A stretch of DNA of 64,000 nucleotides from Phycisphaerae bacterium (GTDB lineage Bacteria; Planctomycetota; Phycisphaerae; Phycisphaerales; UBA1924): positions 186,001-250,000 of the forward strand of contig BQMO01000014.1 in assembly GCA_022180725.1 (NCBI GenBank), written 5' to 3'. Positions 25,045 to 34,068 of the stretch are shown piece by piece (position 1 is the stretch's first letter; every line of letters starts with the position of its first letter). A model generated the notes under the pieces. It worked only from the letters and a program-made list of their open reading frames with translations. It searched no databases and was not told where the DNA came from. A program made the position numbers and the translations under genes.

Positions 25045-27201
25045 TCAATCGATGTTCAAGTCGGCGAGGTATGTTGCCAGGTCGTTCTGAGCAGCGGCGA
25101 GGCGGGCTCGGGCGGCGGCGAGTTCGCCGGTCATGGCTTCCAGGCGCGTTTCCTGTTCGCCGAGTTTCTTCATGTACCGGGCGTACAGCTCGCTGGCGCG
25201 GTCGATGCTGCCCATATTCTGGCGAACGCGGTTCTGATCGTCGGTGATCTCGCGGCGTTCCTTCTCGAGGTCCTGGATGGTCCGGTTGGCGTCGGCGATC
25301 AGGCTCTGGCGTCGGGCCGCTTCGCGGACGGCGGCGACGACCTTGTCGGACACCTTTCCCGCCTTGCTGTACGCGAGGAGCGAGTTCATGTCGTAACTGG
25401 TGACCTCGTAGGACTGGCGATCGACGCGTTGCTGGGCGACGGCGAGCGTGGCGGACTTGCCCGGCTCGACGGTGACCTCGAAGCGGGCGGAATCGCTCGT
25501 GGTCTCGACGGGCTTGGCGTCGCCGGTGAACTCCCAGGCGTCGTTGCGGGGGTGCTCGACGAAGATGGCGCGCGCGCGGCCCGGGTCCTTGTTGGAGAAG
25601 GTATAGGTGGTGGTGGATTGCTGGAGCGTGGTCATTTCGAGCAGGCCGCGCACGATGCGGAGGCGCTGCACGGTGTTGGCGCCGGTGCTCTTCTGGTCGG
25701 CGGCGACGTCGAGGTCGAGGGCGTAGGCGAGGAGTCGCTTCTCGCCCTTGGCGACGTGGCCGATCTGGGCGTCGCCCGCGTAGGCGCCGGCGTCGTAGAC
25801 GGCGATGGGTCCTGGCATGAGGGGCATGTCGGCGGCGTTGGTGATCTGGACGCCGCGCATGGGGTGCTTGGAGCCGTCGCGCGGGTTGAAGATGCTGACG
25901 CGGCGGCCGTCGACGCCGGTGTTGATGATGGGGATCATGGCGGAGCGGAGGCGTTCGACGGTGACGGGGTGATCGACCTCGAACTGGAAGACCTCGCCGG
26001 ATTCGACGGCGCGGGCCTGGGCCTCGGGGGCGTACTCGGCCATGGCGGCGCCGGAAAGGGCTTCGGAGCGGAAGGCGTAGCCGCCCGGGGCCTTGGCGGC
26101 GGGGGCCGGGGCCTCGGCTGGTCGGGTGGGGGCGCCGCCGCGACGAGTGCGCTCGCCCGAGGCGTCGGCGTCCATGGCGAGGCGCAGGGCCTTGCCCATT
26201 TCGAAGGCCGGCGCTTCGCCGCCCTCGTAGGATCGCGCGAGCACGCCCTGCTCGGTGGGCACGGGGAGTTCGGGCCTGTCCAGATACAACGGCTCGTACA
26301 GGTCCATCTTGAAACTGACGGGTCGGCCCGAGACCAGCGAGAGCGTTACGCCCTTCCAATCTTCATCGCTGGTGTTCTCGACGATGGCCCAGCCCTGCAT
26401 GGTGAAGCGGTCGTTCGCCTTGGGAGCGGCCTTTTCGTCGCGTCCCGCGTCGGGGAGGACGAGGCGGTAGGAGGTTTTCCAGACGGGGGTTTCCTGGACA
26501 TAGGCGACGGCGATTTCGCGGGCGCCTTCGCCGGAGAGGGCGATATCGACGGTCTTGGTGCGGTCGGCGCGGTGCTCGGCGAGGGCGGCGAGGGCCTTGC
26601 CGAGTTCTTCGGCGAGGGCCGGGTCGGTGAGCGTGACGCCGCGCATGTCGTAGAGGTTGACGGTTCTGATGCCTGCGTTGGTGAGGACGTGAACGTGGGG
26701 GATGCCGACGGGGGCGGTGTCCTTGCCCGAGGGCATCATGCGGACTTCGCCGCCGAGGATGGTGCCGGTGACGGCGCCCTCGTTGGTGGCGAAAGAGACG
26801 CCCGAGCCGCGGAGGCGGGCGAGGAGGGTGCCCAGGGGCGGTTCATCGGAGAGGTCGACGCCGAAGGAGGCGAGGCGACGGGCGAGGGGTTCTTTGCTGG
26901 CGTAGCCGACCGAATCGATGCGGCCCTTGCCGCGGGAGAGGTCGAGGACGACCATGCTCTTGAGGATGTCGTTGACCTGCTCGGTCTTGAAGCGGAGTTG
27001 GACGGTGGCGTTGCCGTCGATAAGGCCGCGGCGGTCGATGGAGGCGACGCCGGAGCGGTAGAGGGTGATGCGGCGGATGGGGAGGTTGTCGGCGGCCTTG
27101 GCGTCGATGGTGCGTGCGGCGGGTTGGGCGAAGGCGGGGGCGAGCGGGATGATGGCGAGAGCGAGGCCGGCGGCAAGGGCGAGGGCTGCGGGGTACTTCA
27201 T
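25045..27201 (-). CDS. Secreted DUF4139-type protein
   Basis: A 718-residue exported protein with a signal peptide (about 1-24, ending PAFAQ). Near the N-terminus is ITLYRSGVASIDR, the kind of strand that opens DUF4139/mucoidy-inhibitor-A-like proteins. The middle contains the family's long beta region with WKTSYRLVLPD and QGWAIVENTSDEDW (about 255-300). The last 80 residues form a coiled coil (RTIQDLEKERREITDDQ onward). An Ala/Pro-rich insert lies at about 385-415. Molecular function is not established for the family. The start at 27201 is fixed by AGGAGG upstream and the signal peptide; a longer in-frame ORF upstream is not coding-like. Confidence 0.78.
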   Translation of the reverse strand: MKYPAALALAAGLALAIIPLAPAFAQPAARTIDAKAADNLPIRRITLYRSGVASIDRRGLIDGNATVQLRFKTEQVNDILKSMVVLDLSRGKGRIDSVGYASKEPLARRLASFGVDLSDEPPLGTLLARLRGSGVSFATNEGAVTGTILGGEVRMMPSGKDTAPVGIPHVHVLTNAGIRTVNLYDMRGVTLTDPALAEELGKALAALAEHRADRTKTVDIALSGEGAREIAVAYVQETPVWKTSYRLVLPDAGRDEKAAPKANDRFTMQGWAIVENTSDEDWKGVTLSLVSGRPVSFKMDLYEPLYLDRPELPVPTEQGVLARSYEGGEAPAFEMGKALRLAMDADASGERTRRGGAPTRPAEAPAPAAKAPGGYAFRSEALSGAAMAEYAPEAQARAVESGEVFQFEVDHPVTVERLRSAMIPIINTGVDGRRVSIFNPRDGSKHPMRGVQITNAADMPLMPGPIAVYDAGAYAGDAQIGHVAKGEKRLLAYALDLDVAADQKSTGANTVQRLRIVRGLLEMTTLQQSTTTYTFSNKDPGRARAIFVEHPRNDAWEFTGDAKPVETTSDSARFEVTVEPGKSATLAVAQQRVDRQSYEVTSYDMNSLLAYSKAGKVSDKVVAAVREAARRQSLIADANRTIQDLEKERREITDDQNRVRQNMGSIDRASELYARYMKKLGEQETRLEAMTGELAAARARLAAAQNDLATYLADLNID

Positions 27202-27372
27202 GGGGGACCTCCTGACGCGGGTGGCGCGGTATGAGCATACGACTCGGCAAGTCATGCCGGGTTCATTGTGAAGTCGCCTGTTGCGCGGCCGTGACACGGG
27301 TGGGCCTGGGCGAGTGAGAAGAAGGCGCCAGGGCACGCGGCATCAAGGCATGAGGGGCGAGCGAGCATCGGC

Positions 27373-27386
27373 TACACTGGCACGGC
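27373..27386 (+). promoter_or_regulatory. -10-like TACACT, leaderless start
   Basis: TACACT at 27373-27378 ends eight bases before the ATG at 27387 and no Shine-Dalgarno is present. If it is a -10 element, transcription would begin at or next to the start codon. Confidence 0.45.
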
Positions 27387-30371
27387 ATGGAGTTGCCGGT
27401 TTTGCGCACACGGACTGTGCCGGAAGGGCTGGAACGCGAACTTCGCGCGGCCGTGCGCGGCGACGCGCGCTTCGGCGTCCACGACCGTCTGCTTTACGCG
27501 ACCGATGCGTCGATCTATCAGGTCGAACCGCTGGGAGTGGTCGTTCCGGCGGACGTGGACGACCTTGTGGCCGCGGTGCGGGTGTGTCACGCGCACGGGG
27601 TGGCGATGCTGCCGCGTGGCGGTGGGACGAGCCTGGCGGGGCAGTGCACGAACCGGGCGGTGGTGATCGATACTTCGCCGAACTGTCGGCGGGTGCTCGA
27701 CGTGGACGCTGGCGCCCGGCGGGTTCGCGTCGAGCCGGGGGTGACGATCGATGAGTTGAACGACTGCCTTGCGGGGCTTGGGGGCGAGGCGGGGGGGCTG
27801 TTCTTTGCGCCAGATCCGGCGACAAGCCGGCACGCGAACATCGGCGGGTGCATCGGGAACAACGCGGCGGGGGCGAGGTCGATCCGGTATGGAAGGACGA
27901 GCGAGAGCGTGATCGCGGTCGATGCGTGCCTGGCGGACGGCACGCGGGTGCGGTTTGACGAGGGTGCGAGCGCGCGCGACACGACGGCGCGGCGGCTGAC
28001 CGAGGGGGTGTGCGGCGTCGTGGCGCGGCACGCGGGGTTGATCCGGACGCGGTTCCCGAAGACGCTTCGTCGCAACGCGGGGTACGGGCTGGACATGGTG
28101 CTCGCGGCGATGGAGCGTGGCGGATGGCGCGACGGGCAACCCGTGACGGAGGCGGCCATGGCCCGCGTGAACTTGGCGCACCTGCTGTGCGGGAGCGAGG
28201 GGACGCTGGCGGTGACGCTGGCGGCGGAGGTGGCCTTGCACCCGCGCCCCAAGGCCAAGGGGCTGGCGATTCTGTCGTTCGCGTCGCTGGACGAGGCCAT
28301 CGAGCGGGTGGTGCCGATTCTCACGACGCATCCGACGGCGGTGGAACTGCTGGACGACACGGTGATCGACCTGGCCCGGGCGAACACGGAGTGTCGGCGG
28401 CTGGTGGACCTGATGCCCGCGCCGTCGGCGGGCGACCTTCGCGCGGTGCTGTACGTGGAGTATTTCGGGGAGAGCGCGGCGGCGATTGAAGAGCGGTTCG
28501 GCGCGCTGCGGGGCGTCGTGCCCGGCGTGGCGATGCACGCGCTCACCGACGCGGGCGCGATGCTGAAGGCGTGGCAGTTGCGCAAGGCGGGCGAGCCGCT
28601 GCTGCACGGGATTCCCGGCTCGCGCAAGCCCATCACGTTCATCGAGGACAACGCGGTGCCCGTGGAGCACCTGGCGCGGTTCGTGCGGGAACTGCGGGCG
28701 ATCGTCGAGGCGCACGGGACGCGGGCGGCGTTTTATGCGCACGCGAGCGTGGGGGTGCTGCACGTGCGGCCGTTGATTGACCTTCATGACGCGGCGGACC
28801 GTGCGCGGATGCGGTCGATCGCGCTGGCCGCTGCGGACCTGGCCAAGCGTCACGGGGGCGTGATGAGCGGAGAGCACGGGGACGGGCGCGTGCGCACGCC
28901 GCTGCTGGAGCGGTTCTACGGGCCGGAGATGATGGGGGCGTTCCGCGAGGTGAAGCGGGTGTTCGACCCCGGGAACCTGCTGAACCCCGGGAACATCGTG
29001 GACCTGGCGGGGGACAGGCCCAGGCCGATCGAATCGATGACCGAGAACCTGCGCGTGGACGGCGGCGCGGCGCCGGCGGGCCTCGAAACGTACTTTGACT
29101 TCAGCGACCAGCACGGGTTGATGGGGGCGGCGGAGGCGTGCAACGGGGCGGGTGTGTGCCGGAAGAAGCAGGGCGGAACGATGTGCCCGTCGTACATGGC
29201 GACGCTGGACGAGCGGCACAGCACGCGCGGGCGTGGCAACGCGCTGCGGCTGGCGATCTCGGGGCAGGGCGTCGGGCGGGGCGAGGCGCGATGGACCGAC
29301 CCGGACACGATCGAGACGCTGGACCTGTGCCTGTCGTGCAAGGCGTGCAAGGCGGAGTGCCCCAGCAACGTCGACATGGCGCGATTGAAGGCGGAATACA
29401 CGGCGCAGCGGTATCGATCGACCGGCGTGCCGATGGCGGTGCGGATGATGGGCGCGGTGCGCACGGTGAACCGACTCGGCGCGATCTGGCCTGGGTTGGC
29501 CAATGCGCTCGGGGCGTTCGGGCCGATCCGCCGGATGGCCGAGGCGGTGCTGAACATGCACCCTTCCAGGCGATTGCCGCGATTTCAGCGGTCGATTGCG
29601 CGGCAATGGCGGACAGGTCAAGGTGAAGGCCAAGGGCCACGCGTCGTCCTGTTTGGCGACTGTTTCACGATGTTCAATGAACCTGGCATCGGACTCGCGG
29701 CACGGCGGGTATACGAGGCGTTCGGGTATCGCGTGGAACTGGCCGACGCCGGGTGCTGCGGACGGGCGAAGATTTCACTCGGGCTACTCGGGGGGGCGAT
29801 CGAGGAGATTGATGCGACGCTGGCACGGCTGCGGCCCCTGATCGATGACGCGGGCGTGGCGGCGATCCTGGTGGCCGAGCCGTCGTGCCTGTCGGCGATG
29901 AAAGATGATTGGCCGAGCCTGAAACTTCGCACGCCCAGGCCGTTGCGGGAGCGGCTGGCGGCGAAGGCGTACCTGCCGGAGGAGTATCTTGATCGGGCGT
30001 GGGAGGCGCACCCTCATCGGCCGAGGTTCAGGCGAGCGGTCGAGCCGGTGGTGCTGCATGCGCACTGCCATCAGAAGGCGTTGTGGGGCGCCGAGAGTTC
30101 GGCGGGGATGCTGAGGCGGGTGGTGGGGGATAGGCTGCGCGTGCTCGACGCGGGGTGTTGCGGCATGGCCGGGGCGTTCGGGTACGCGCGTCATCGCTTT
30201 GAACTGTCGCAGCGGATCGGGGAGCGGGCGTTGTTTCCGGCCTTGCGTGCGGAGCCGAGCGCGACCGCGTGTATGCCGGGGACGAGTTGCCGGCACCAGG
30301 TGCTGGACGCGCTGGGGAGGCGTGGGACGCACCCGATGGAAGTGCTCGCGGAGTTGCTGGACGACGCCTGA
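27387..30371 (+). CDS. FAD/4Fe-4S D-2-hydroxyacid dehydrogenase (YdiJ/D-2-hydroxyglutarate type)
   Basis: A cytosolic or membrane-associated oxidoreductase of 994 residues. The N-terminal half is a VAO-type FAD domain: PRGGGTSLAGQ near 72, GCIGNNAAGARSIRYGRTSE near 152-171, SGEHGDGRVRTPLLERFYG near 495. It is followed by a ferredoxin segment with two cysteine clusters (CNGAGVCRKKQGGTMCPS near 586; CLSCKACKAECPS near 648). The C-terminal part has CCG-type motifs, GCCGRAKISLG, HCHQKALWG and AGCCGMAGAFGY. This arrangement and length match YdiJ-like enzymes that oxidise D-2-hydroxyglutarate or D-lactate. The substrate is not decidable here, though D-2-hydroxyglutarate would fit the nearby 2-oxoglutarate dehydrogenase genes. 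Confidence 0.88.
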   Translation: MELPVLRTRTVPEGLERELRAAVRGDARFGVHDRLLYATDASIYQVEPLGVVVPADVDDLVAAVRVCHAHGVAMLPRGGGTSLAGQCTNRAVVIDTSPNCRRVLDVDAGARRVRVEPGVTIDELNDCLAGLGGEAGGLFFAPDPATSRHANIGGCIGNNAAGARSIRYGRTSESVIAVDACLADGTRVRFDEGASARDTTARRLTEGVCGVVARHAGLIRTRFPKTLRRNAGYGLDMVLAAMERGGWRDGQPVTEAAMARVNLAHLLCGSEGTLAVTLAAEVALHPRPKAKGLAILSFASLDEAIERVVPILTTHPTAVELLDDTVIDLARANTECRRLVDLMPAPSAGDLRAVLYVEYFGESAAAIEERFGALRGVVPGVAMHALTDAGAMLKAWQLRKAGEPLLHGIPGSRKPITFIEDNAVPVEHLARFVRELRAIVEAHGTRAAFYAHASVGVLHVRPLIDLHDAADRARMRSIALAAADLAKRHGGVMSGEHGDGRVRTPLLERFYGPEMMGAFREVKRVFDPGNLLNPGNIVDLAGDRPRPIESMTENLRVDGGAAPAGLETYFDFSDQHGLMGAAEACNGAGVCRKKQGGTMCPSYMATLDERHSTRGRGNALRLAISGQGVGRGEARWTDPDTIETLDLCLSCKACKAECPSNVDMARLKAEYTAQRYRSTGVPMAVRMMGAVRTVNRLGAIWPGLANALGAFGPIRRMAEAVLNMHPSRRLPRFQRSIARQWRTGQGEGQGPRVVLFGDCFTMFNEPGIGLAARRVYEAFGYRVELADAGCCGRAKISLGLLGGAIEEIDATLARLRPLIDDAGVAAILVAEPSCLSAMKDDWPSLKLRTPRPLRERLAAKAYLPEEYLDRAWEAHPHRPRFRRAVEPVVLHAHCHQKALWGAESSAGMLRRVVGDRLRVLDAGCCGMAGAFGYARHRFELSQRIGERALFPALRAEPSATACMPGTSCRHQVLDALGRRGTHPMEVLAELLDDA

Positions 30372-30383
30372 GGCGACGCGGGA

Positions 30384-30395
30384 TATTGTGACCCC
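30384..30395 (+). promoter_or_regulatory. -10-like TATTGT, leaderless start
   Basis: TATTGT at 30384-30389 ends six bases before the ATG at 30396. No SD is visible; the gene could be transcribed from its own leaderless promoter in the 24-base gap after the upstream gene. Confidence 0.4.
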
Positions 30396-30902
30396 ATGCC
30401 AATGCTCCAGGTTCGAGCCGCGACGCCGCTGGATGTACCGTTCATCGTGGCGCTGGTACGCGAGTTGGCCGAGTACGAGCGCGCGCCGCAGGAGGCGAAG
30501 GCGGACGACGCGATGATGCGGACGGCGCTGTTCGGGGAGCCGCGTGCGGCGGAGGCGCTGATCGGGGAGGTGGACGGCGTGCCGCAGGGCATCGCGGTGT
30601 TTTTTCACAACTTTTCAACGTGGACAGGTCGGCGTGGGATGTATCTGGAAGACCTCTTCGTCCGTCCCTCGGCGCGAGGGGTGGGGCTGGGCGCGGCGCT
30701 GCTCCGGGCCGTGGCGGGGATCGCCGTGGAGCGCGGGTGCCCACGCATGGACTGGCTGGTGATTGATTGGAACGAACCGGCGATCGGGTTCTACAAGAGC
30801 CTCGGCGCCGTGGCCCTTGACGGATGGACCGTGTTTCGTCTCTCGGGTGAATCACTGACACGCGTGGCTGCCGAGACTGCTACGCCGGACGCTGATCGAT
30901 GA
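30396..30902 (+). CDS. GNAT N-acetyltransferase, diamine/thialysine acetyltransferase-like
   Basis: A 168-residue GNAT-fold acetyltransferase using acetyl-CoA. The segment FHNFSTWTGRRGMYLEDLFV (residues about 70-89) is very close to the spermidine/spermine and thialysine acetyltransferase subgroup. The acetyl-CoA loop RPSARGVGLGAALL follows, then DWLVIDWNEPAIGFYKSLGA with the typical Asn and Tyr. A small amine such as a polyamine or lysine analogue is the likely acceptor, inferred from the subgroup. The last 23 bases overlap, tail to tail, the CDGSH gene on the other strand. Confidence 0.88.
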   Translation: MPMLQVRAATPLDVPFIVALVRELAEYERAPQEAKADDAMMRTALFGEPRAAEALIGEVDGVPQGIAVFFHNFSTWTGRRGMYLEDLFVRPSARGVGLGAALLRAVAGIAVERGCPRMDWLVIDWNEPAIGFYKSLGAVALDGWTVFRLSGESLTRVAAETATPDADR

Positions 30903-31113
30903 TCTGCCGCGTGACCGGGTCGTAGGTATAGAGGATGCCTGGTTGTTCGACCGCGCGGCAGGCCTTATGGGAACCATCGCACATGGGCAAGGTGCGTGAG
31001 AGCCCGCAGGCACAGATGAAGATGGGCTTGAGATTTCCTTGATCGTCACGGGGAAAAGCGGCCGGTTCAATCTTGAACGGACCAACGGCGTCAAGGCGGA
31101 TGAGTCGTGGCAT
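30880..31113 (-). CDS. CDGSH iron-sulfur domain protein
   Basis: A 77-residue single-domain CDGSH protein that binds a 2Fe-2S cluster through three Cys and one His. Ligands visible: Cys34, Cys36, Cys45 and His49 in CACGLSRTLPMCDGSH. There is no membrane anchor, so it is a soluble bacterial form. It lies 12 bases downstream of the moxR stop on the same strand, probably co-transcribed with it. Its redox role is unknown. It overlaps the end of the GNAT gene by 23 bases. Confidence 0.9.
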   Translation of the reverse strand: MPRLIRLDAVGPFKIEPAAFPRDDQGNLKPIFICACGLSRTLPMCDGSHKACRAVEQPGILYTYDPVTRQIIDQRPA

Positions 31114-31125
31114 GGCGAAGACCTG

Positions 31126-32037
31126 TCAGGCGGGGCTGGGGACGGATTCGAGGATGTCCCGAAGAATGGCGGCGGGGGCCTCGCCCGCGTGCGCGATCAC
31201 GCGGTGGGTGCTTACGGCGAGGATGTTGTCGAGGACGTCCTCGGGGATGACATAGTCGCGGCCCTGGCAGAGCGCGGTGGCTCGGGCGGCCTGGGCGAGC
31301 GCGAGCGAGCCGCGAGGCGACAGGCCATGACGCAGGCGCTCGTCGCCACGCGTCGCCGAGGCGAAGGCGACGATGTATTCGAGGATGGACCGCTCGACAC
31401 GGACCTGATCCACGCGGGTTTGCAGATCGATCACCTGCGCGCGGGTGAGGACGGGCGCGAGCTCGTGCAGCGGGGAGTTGGCGGGGCGCACGTCGAGGAC
31501 GCGGACTTCTTCCGTGATCGACGGGTACCCGAGGCTCAGCCGCATGAGGAATCGGTCGAGTTGATTCTCGGGAAGGGCGTACGTGCCCTCGAAGTCAAAC
31601 GGGTTCTGTGTGGCGACGACCATGAAGGGCGGGTCGAGCGGGAGGGGCCTGCCGTCGACAGTGACCGCGGACTCGGCCATGGCTTCGAGCAAGGCGGCCT
31701 GGGTTCGCGGGGGGGTGCGATTGATCTCGTCGGCGAGGACGATGTTGGCGAAGATCGGGCCTTTTTTGAAGTGGAAGGTGCCGGCGTTGCGGTCGAAGAT
31801 TTCCACGCCGAGGATGTCGCTGGGCAGCAGGTCGGGCGTGAGTTGAATGCGGGCAAAGGAACAGTCGATGCTGCGGGCGAGCGCGGTGGCGAGGACGGTC
31901 TTGCCGACGCCGGGGACGTCTTCGATCAGCAGGTGGCCGCGGGCGAGGAAGCACCGGATGACGCGGTCGACGGCGTCGTACTTGCCGAAGAGCACCTTGC
32001 CGATGTTTTCACGCAGGCGGAGGATGTGCTCGTGCAT
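31126..32037 (-). CDS. moxR: MoxR-family AAA+ ATPase
   Basis: A 303-residue MoxR-type AAA+ ATPase, usually a chaperone for assembly or metal insertion into partner proteins. Walker A GVGKT is at 43-47, Walker B IVLADEINR at about 96-104, then the MoxR-typical ATQNPFDFEGTYALPENQLDRF (sensor region) and the C-terminal lid. The usual partners, DUF58 and VWA genes, are absent; downstream is only the CDGSH gene. The start at 32037 gives the normal MoxR N-terminus; there is no SD, but TATACT lies ten bases upstream of the ATG. A longer upstream ORF is not supported. Confidence 0.9.
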   Translation of the reverse strand: MHEHILRLRENIGKVLFGKYDAVDRVIRCFLARGHLLIEDVPGVGKTVLATALARSIDCSFARIQLTPDLLPSDILGVEIFDRNAGTFHFKKGPIFANIVLADEINRTPPRTQAALLEAMAESAVTVDGRPLPLDPPFMVVATQNPFDFEGTYALPENQLDRFLMRLSLGYPSITEEVRVLDVRPANSPLHELAPVLTRAQVIDLQTRVDQVRVERSILEYIVAFASATRGDERLRHGLSPRGSLALAQAARATALCQGRDYVIPEDVLDNILAVSTHRVIAHAGEAPAAILRDILESVPSPA

Positions 32038-32084
32038 GGGCGGGGGCAGTATAGCGATGGGCCGGTGTGGGTATGCTGTAGGCG
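32038..32084. promoter_or_regulatory. Divergent leaderless promoters for moxR and the zinc-ribbon gene
   Basis: Only 47 bases separate two divergent start codons. On the minus strand TATACT (complement of 32048-32053) lies ten bases before the moxR ATG; on the plus strand TATGCT (32072-32077) lies seven bases before the ATG at 32085. Neither gene has an SD, so both may be leaderless and mutually constrained. Confidence 0.45.
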
Positions 32085-33053
32085 ATGTCGAACGGAGGCT
32101 CGTCGGCTGGTTCAGGGGACGCTGTTGCGGGGGAGCCGATCCGACCCGCGAGCACGCTCTCCCGAGAACTCGGGGGCGATGTGCCTTGCGCACGGTGCGC
32201 GTACAACCTCCGCGGGCTGTCGATCCTGGGAAAGTGCCCGGAATGTGCGCTCCCCGTGAGGGCCACGCTCCTGGCCAAGCTCGACCCGCGCGCGGATGAA
32301 CTTCAGCCCATCACAAACCCACGCTTTACCGCGTGGGGCGTCGTTGCGTGGAGTACTTCGGCGCTCGTCGCGGCGGTCATCACGTGGGTACTTCGTGCCG
32401 CCGACGCCTTCTCGGCGCGCCTCCCGGGTGATTGGGTTGGCAGGGGCCAGATGCTGATGATGCTGTGCGTCGTGCTGTCCGGGCTGGGCGCCATCGCGCT
32501 CATCCGGCCTCACGGTGGAGATCAGGTTCGTCGCGGACTGATCCCGGCGCTGTTGGGGACCATCCTCTACCTGCCGCTGCTCTGGCTGCTCCGAGGCTTG
32601 ATGGAGATGGACACGATCGGCGCGGACCCGTACAGCGACGAGGCGGCCCACGGCGGGCGTCGGCTGTTGTATCACGCGCTGAGCGTGGCGACGATCATTG
32701 TGCAGTTGCACCTCCTGCGACCGAATGCGCGGCTGCTGGCCGCGCGGAGCCTCCTGATGCGCACGGGGCGTGTCGATCGGCAGACGATGCGGAGTGTCGC
32801 GGCCGTGCTGTTGGTCGTGCTGCTGGGTGATGGGATGCGTCTGGCCGGCTGGTCTATTCCCGGGGGCACCGGCGTGCTGGTCGATCAGGCGGGGCGTGGG
32901 CTGGTGCTGGTCGGCTCGGTGCTGTTCACGATCGGATTGTTCGGCATCGCGGTGGACTGCTGGCGTCTCGCCCCGGTGATTCTGGACCCGCCGTTGTCGC
33001 TCGCGCAGGCGCTGGGGCCGGAGCGTCCCGCGCGTACGGAACCCTCGCGATGA
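32085..33053 (+). CDS. Zinc-ribbon polytopic membrane protein, unknown function
   Basis: A 322-residue protein I cannot assign. An N-terminal C4 zinc ribbon (Cys35, Cys38, Cys51, Cys54) encloses AYNLRGL, a motif frequent in uncharacterised planctomycete membrane proteins. About six hydrophobic segments follow, at roughly 85-105, 124-143, 152-172, 195-213, 237-252 and 272-297. The end overlaps the next gene by ATGA, so the two are probably coupled. Confidence 0.7.
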   Translation: MSNGGSSAGSGDAVAGEPIRPASTLSRELGGDVPCARCAYNLRGLSILGKCPECALPVRATLLAKLDPRADELQPITNPRFTAWGVVAWSTSALVAAVITWVLRAADAFSARLPGDWVGRGQMLMMLCVVLSGLGAIALIRPHGGDQVRRGLIPALLGTILYLPLLWLLRGLMEMDTIGADPYSDEAAHGGRRLLYHALSVATIIVQLHLLRPNARLLAARSLLMRTGRVDRQTMRSVAAVLLVVLLGDGMRLAGWSIPGGTGVLVDQAGRGLVLVGSVLFTIGLFGIAVDCWRLAPVILDPPLSLAQALGPERPARTEPSR

Positions 33054-33445
33054 ATGTGGACGAACGGGCCAGGTTTGATGCGCTGCTCGGGGAGGTGATC
33101 GAGGCTCTCCCCCCGGGGATTCATCGCCTGCTCGACGAAGTCCCTGTGATTGTCGAGGACGTGCCGGATGATGCGACCCTGGACGAGATGGGGGAGGATG
33201 ATGAACTCGGCCTGCTCGGGCTGCACTCCGGCACGCCGTTCACGGAGCAGTCCGTGGAGGACAGCGCCACGCTGCCGCCGGATATTCGGCTGTATCGCGA
33301 GGGGATTGTCGATCATGCCGGCGGGTGGGATCAGCCCGATGCGGATGGATTGATCCGCGAGGAAATCCGTGTGACGCTGCTGCACGAGATCGGGCACCAG
33401 TTCGGGCTTGACGAAGACGATCTGGAACGGCTTGGGTATGAGTAG
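33050..33445 (+). CDS. Small zincin-like metallopeptidase family protein
   Basis: A 131-residue protein of the predicted single-domain zincin family (DUF1025-like). The C-terminus carries the metal site HEIGH (His112, Glu113, His116) followed by FGLDEDDLERLGYE, the hallmark ending of this family. The N-terminal half is acidic with VPVIVEDVPDD. The physiological substrate is unknown. It starts on the stop codon of the zinc-ribbon membrane protein gene. Confidence 0.85.
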   Translation: MNVDERARFDALLGEVIEALPPGIHRLLDEVPVIVEDVPDDATLDEMGEDDELGLLGLHSGTPFTEQSVEDSATLPPDIRLYREGIVDHAGGWDQPDADGLIREEIRVTLLHEIGHQFGLDEDDLERLGYE

Positions 33446-33500
33446 AACGGCCGGGTTCACCGCCGAGCGGAGTCCCCAACGATCCACCGGTTTGAGGCCG

Positions 33501-33516
33501 TATCCTATTGCACGGC
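33501..33516 (+). promoter_or_regulatory. -10-like TATCCT, leaderless start
   Basis: TATCCT at 33501-33506 ends ten bases before ATG 33517, and no SD is present in the 71-base gap. This favours ATG 33517 over the in-frame TTG at 33508. Confidence 0.4.
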
Positions 33517-34068
33517 ATGCAGCCCGACCCGGATCAACTTGTGATGCTGACATCGACCCGGACGGAGTTCGAGGGTCGCGCCATGGCCACGGCGTTGGAG
33601 GCGGAGGGGATTGCGTGCCACGTGTTCGCGACGTCCGCGATGGCCGTGCAATGGGAGGGGGGCATCGCGAATGCGGTCCGGGTGATGGTGCGTCGGGGGG
33701 ACCTCGACGCGGCACGCGCCGCGCTGGCACAGTCGCGGCTCGACGCTCGGGGTGTGAACTGGAGCGACGTCGACGTGGGGGAGCCGGACGGGGAGATATC
33801 GCCGGGGCCTCGCGGGGAGCTACCCGCACGAACCCGCGGGCGCGCACCGTGGATGCATCGGGTGCGGATCATCGGGCTGGTGCTGATCTTTTTGCCGATG
33901 ATGATCACGTGGAGCGGCGTCATGAACGCCTGGATACCAGTTGCGCTGGGGGTGGCGATCATCATCAGCGCATGGAACACCGGCGGCGGAGGGGTCGCCG
34001 GTGGGGCTGGCCGCGGGACGGAGGGGCGTGTCAGCGCTTCGCCGCCAGGAGATCGCGGATCTGCATGA
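33517..34068 (+). CDS. DUF2007-type protein with C-terminal membrane segments
   Basis: A 183-residue protein. Residues 1-75 match the DUF2007 (putative signal-transducing protein) pattern: VMLTSTRTEFEGRAMATALEAEGI, then VMVRRGDLDAARAAL. A disordered acidic/Gly/Arg linker leads to two hydrophobic segments at about 117-135 and 138-153. Function unknown. The last 38 bases overlap mscL on the opposite strand, so the Gly/Arg-rich tail may be shaped by that overlap. Confidence 0.7.
   Translation: MQPDPDQLVMLTSTRTEFEGRAMATALEAEGIACHVFATSAMAVQWEGGIANAVRVMVRRGDLDAARAALAQSRLDARGVNWSDVDVGEPDGEISPGPRGELPARTRGRAPWMHRVRIIGLVLIFLPMMITWSGVMNAWIPVALGVAIIISAWNTGGGGVAGGAGRGTEGRVSASPPGDRGSA

Noticed and set aside
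24847-27234. Plus-strand frame of 795 codons across the sucB end and the DUF4139 gene
   Set aside because: Gly/Asp/Val-rich shadow of the minus-strand gene, which has a signal peptide, SD and coiled coil.
27372-29633. Minus-strand frame opposite the FAD/Fe-S dehydrogenase
   Set aside because: No motifs; the opposite strand has flavin and cysteine-cluster signatures.
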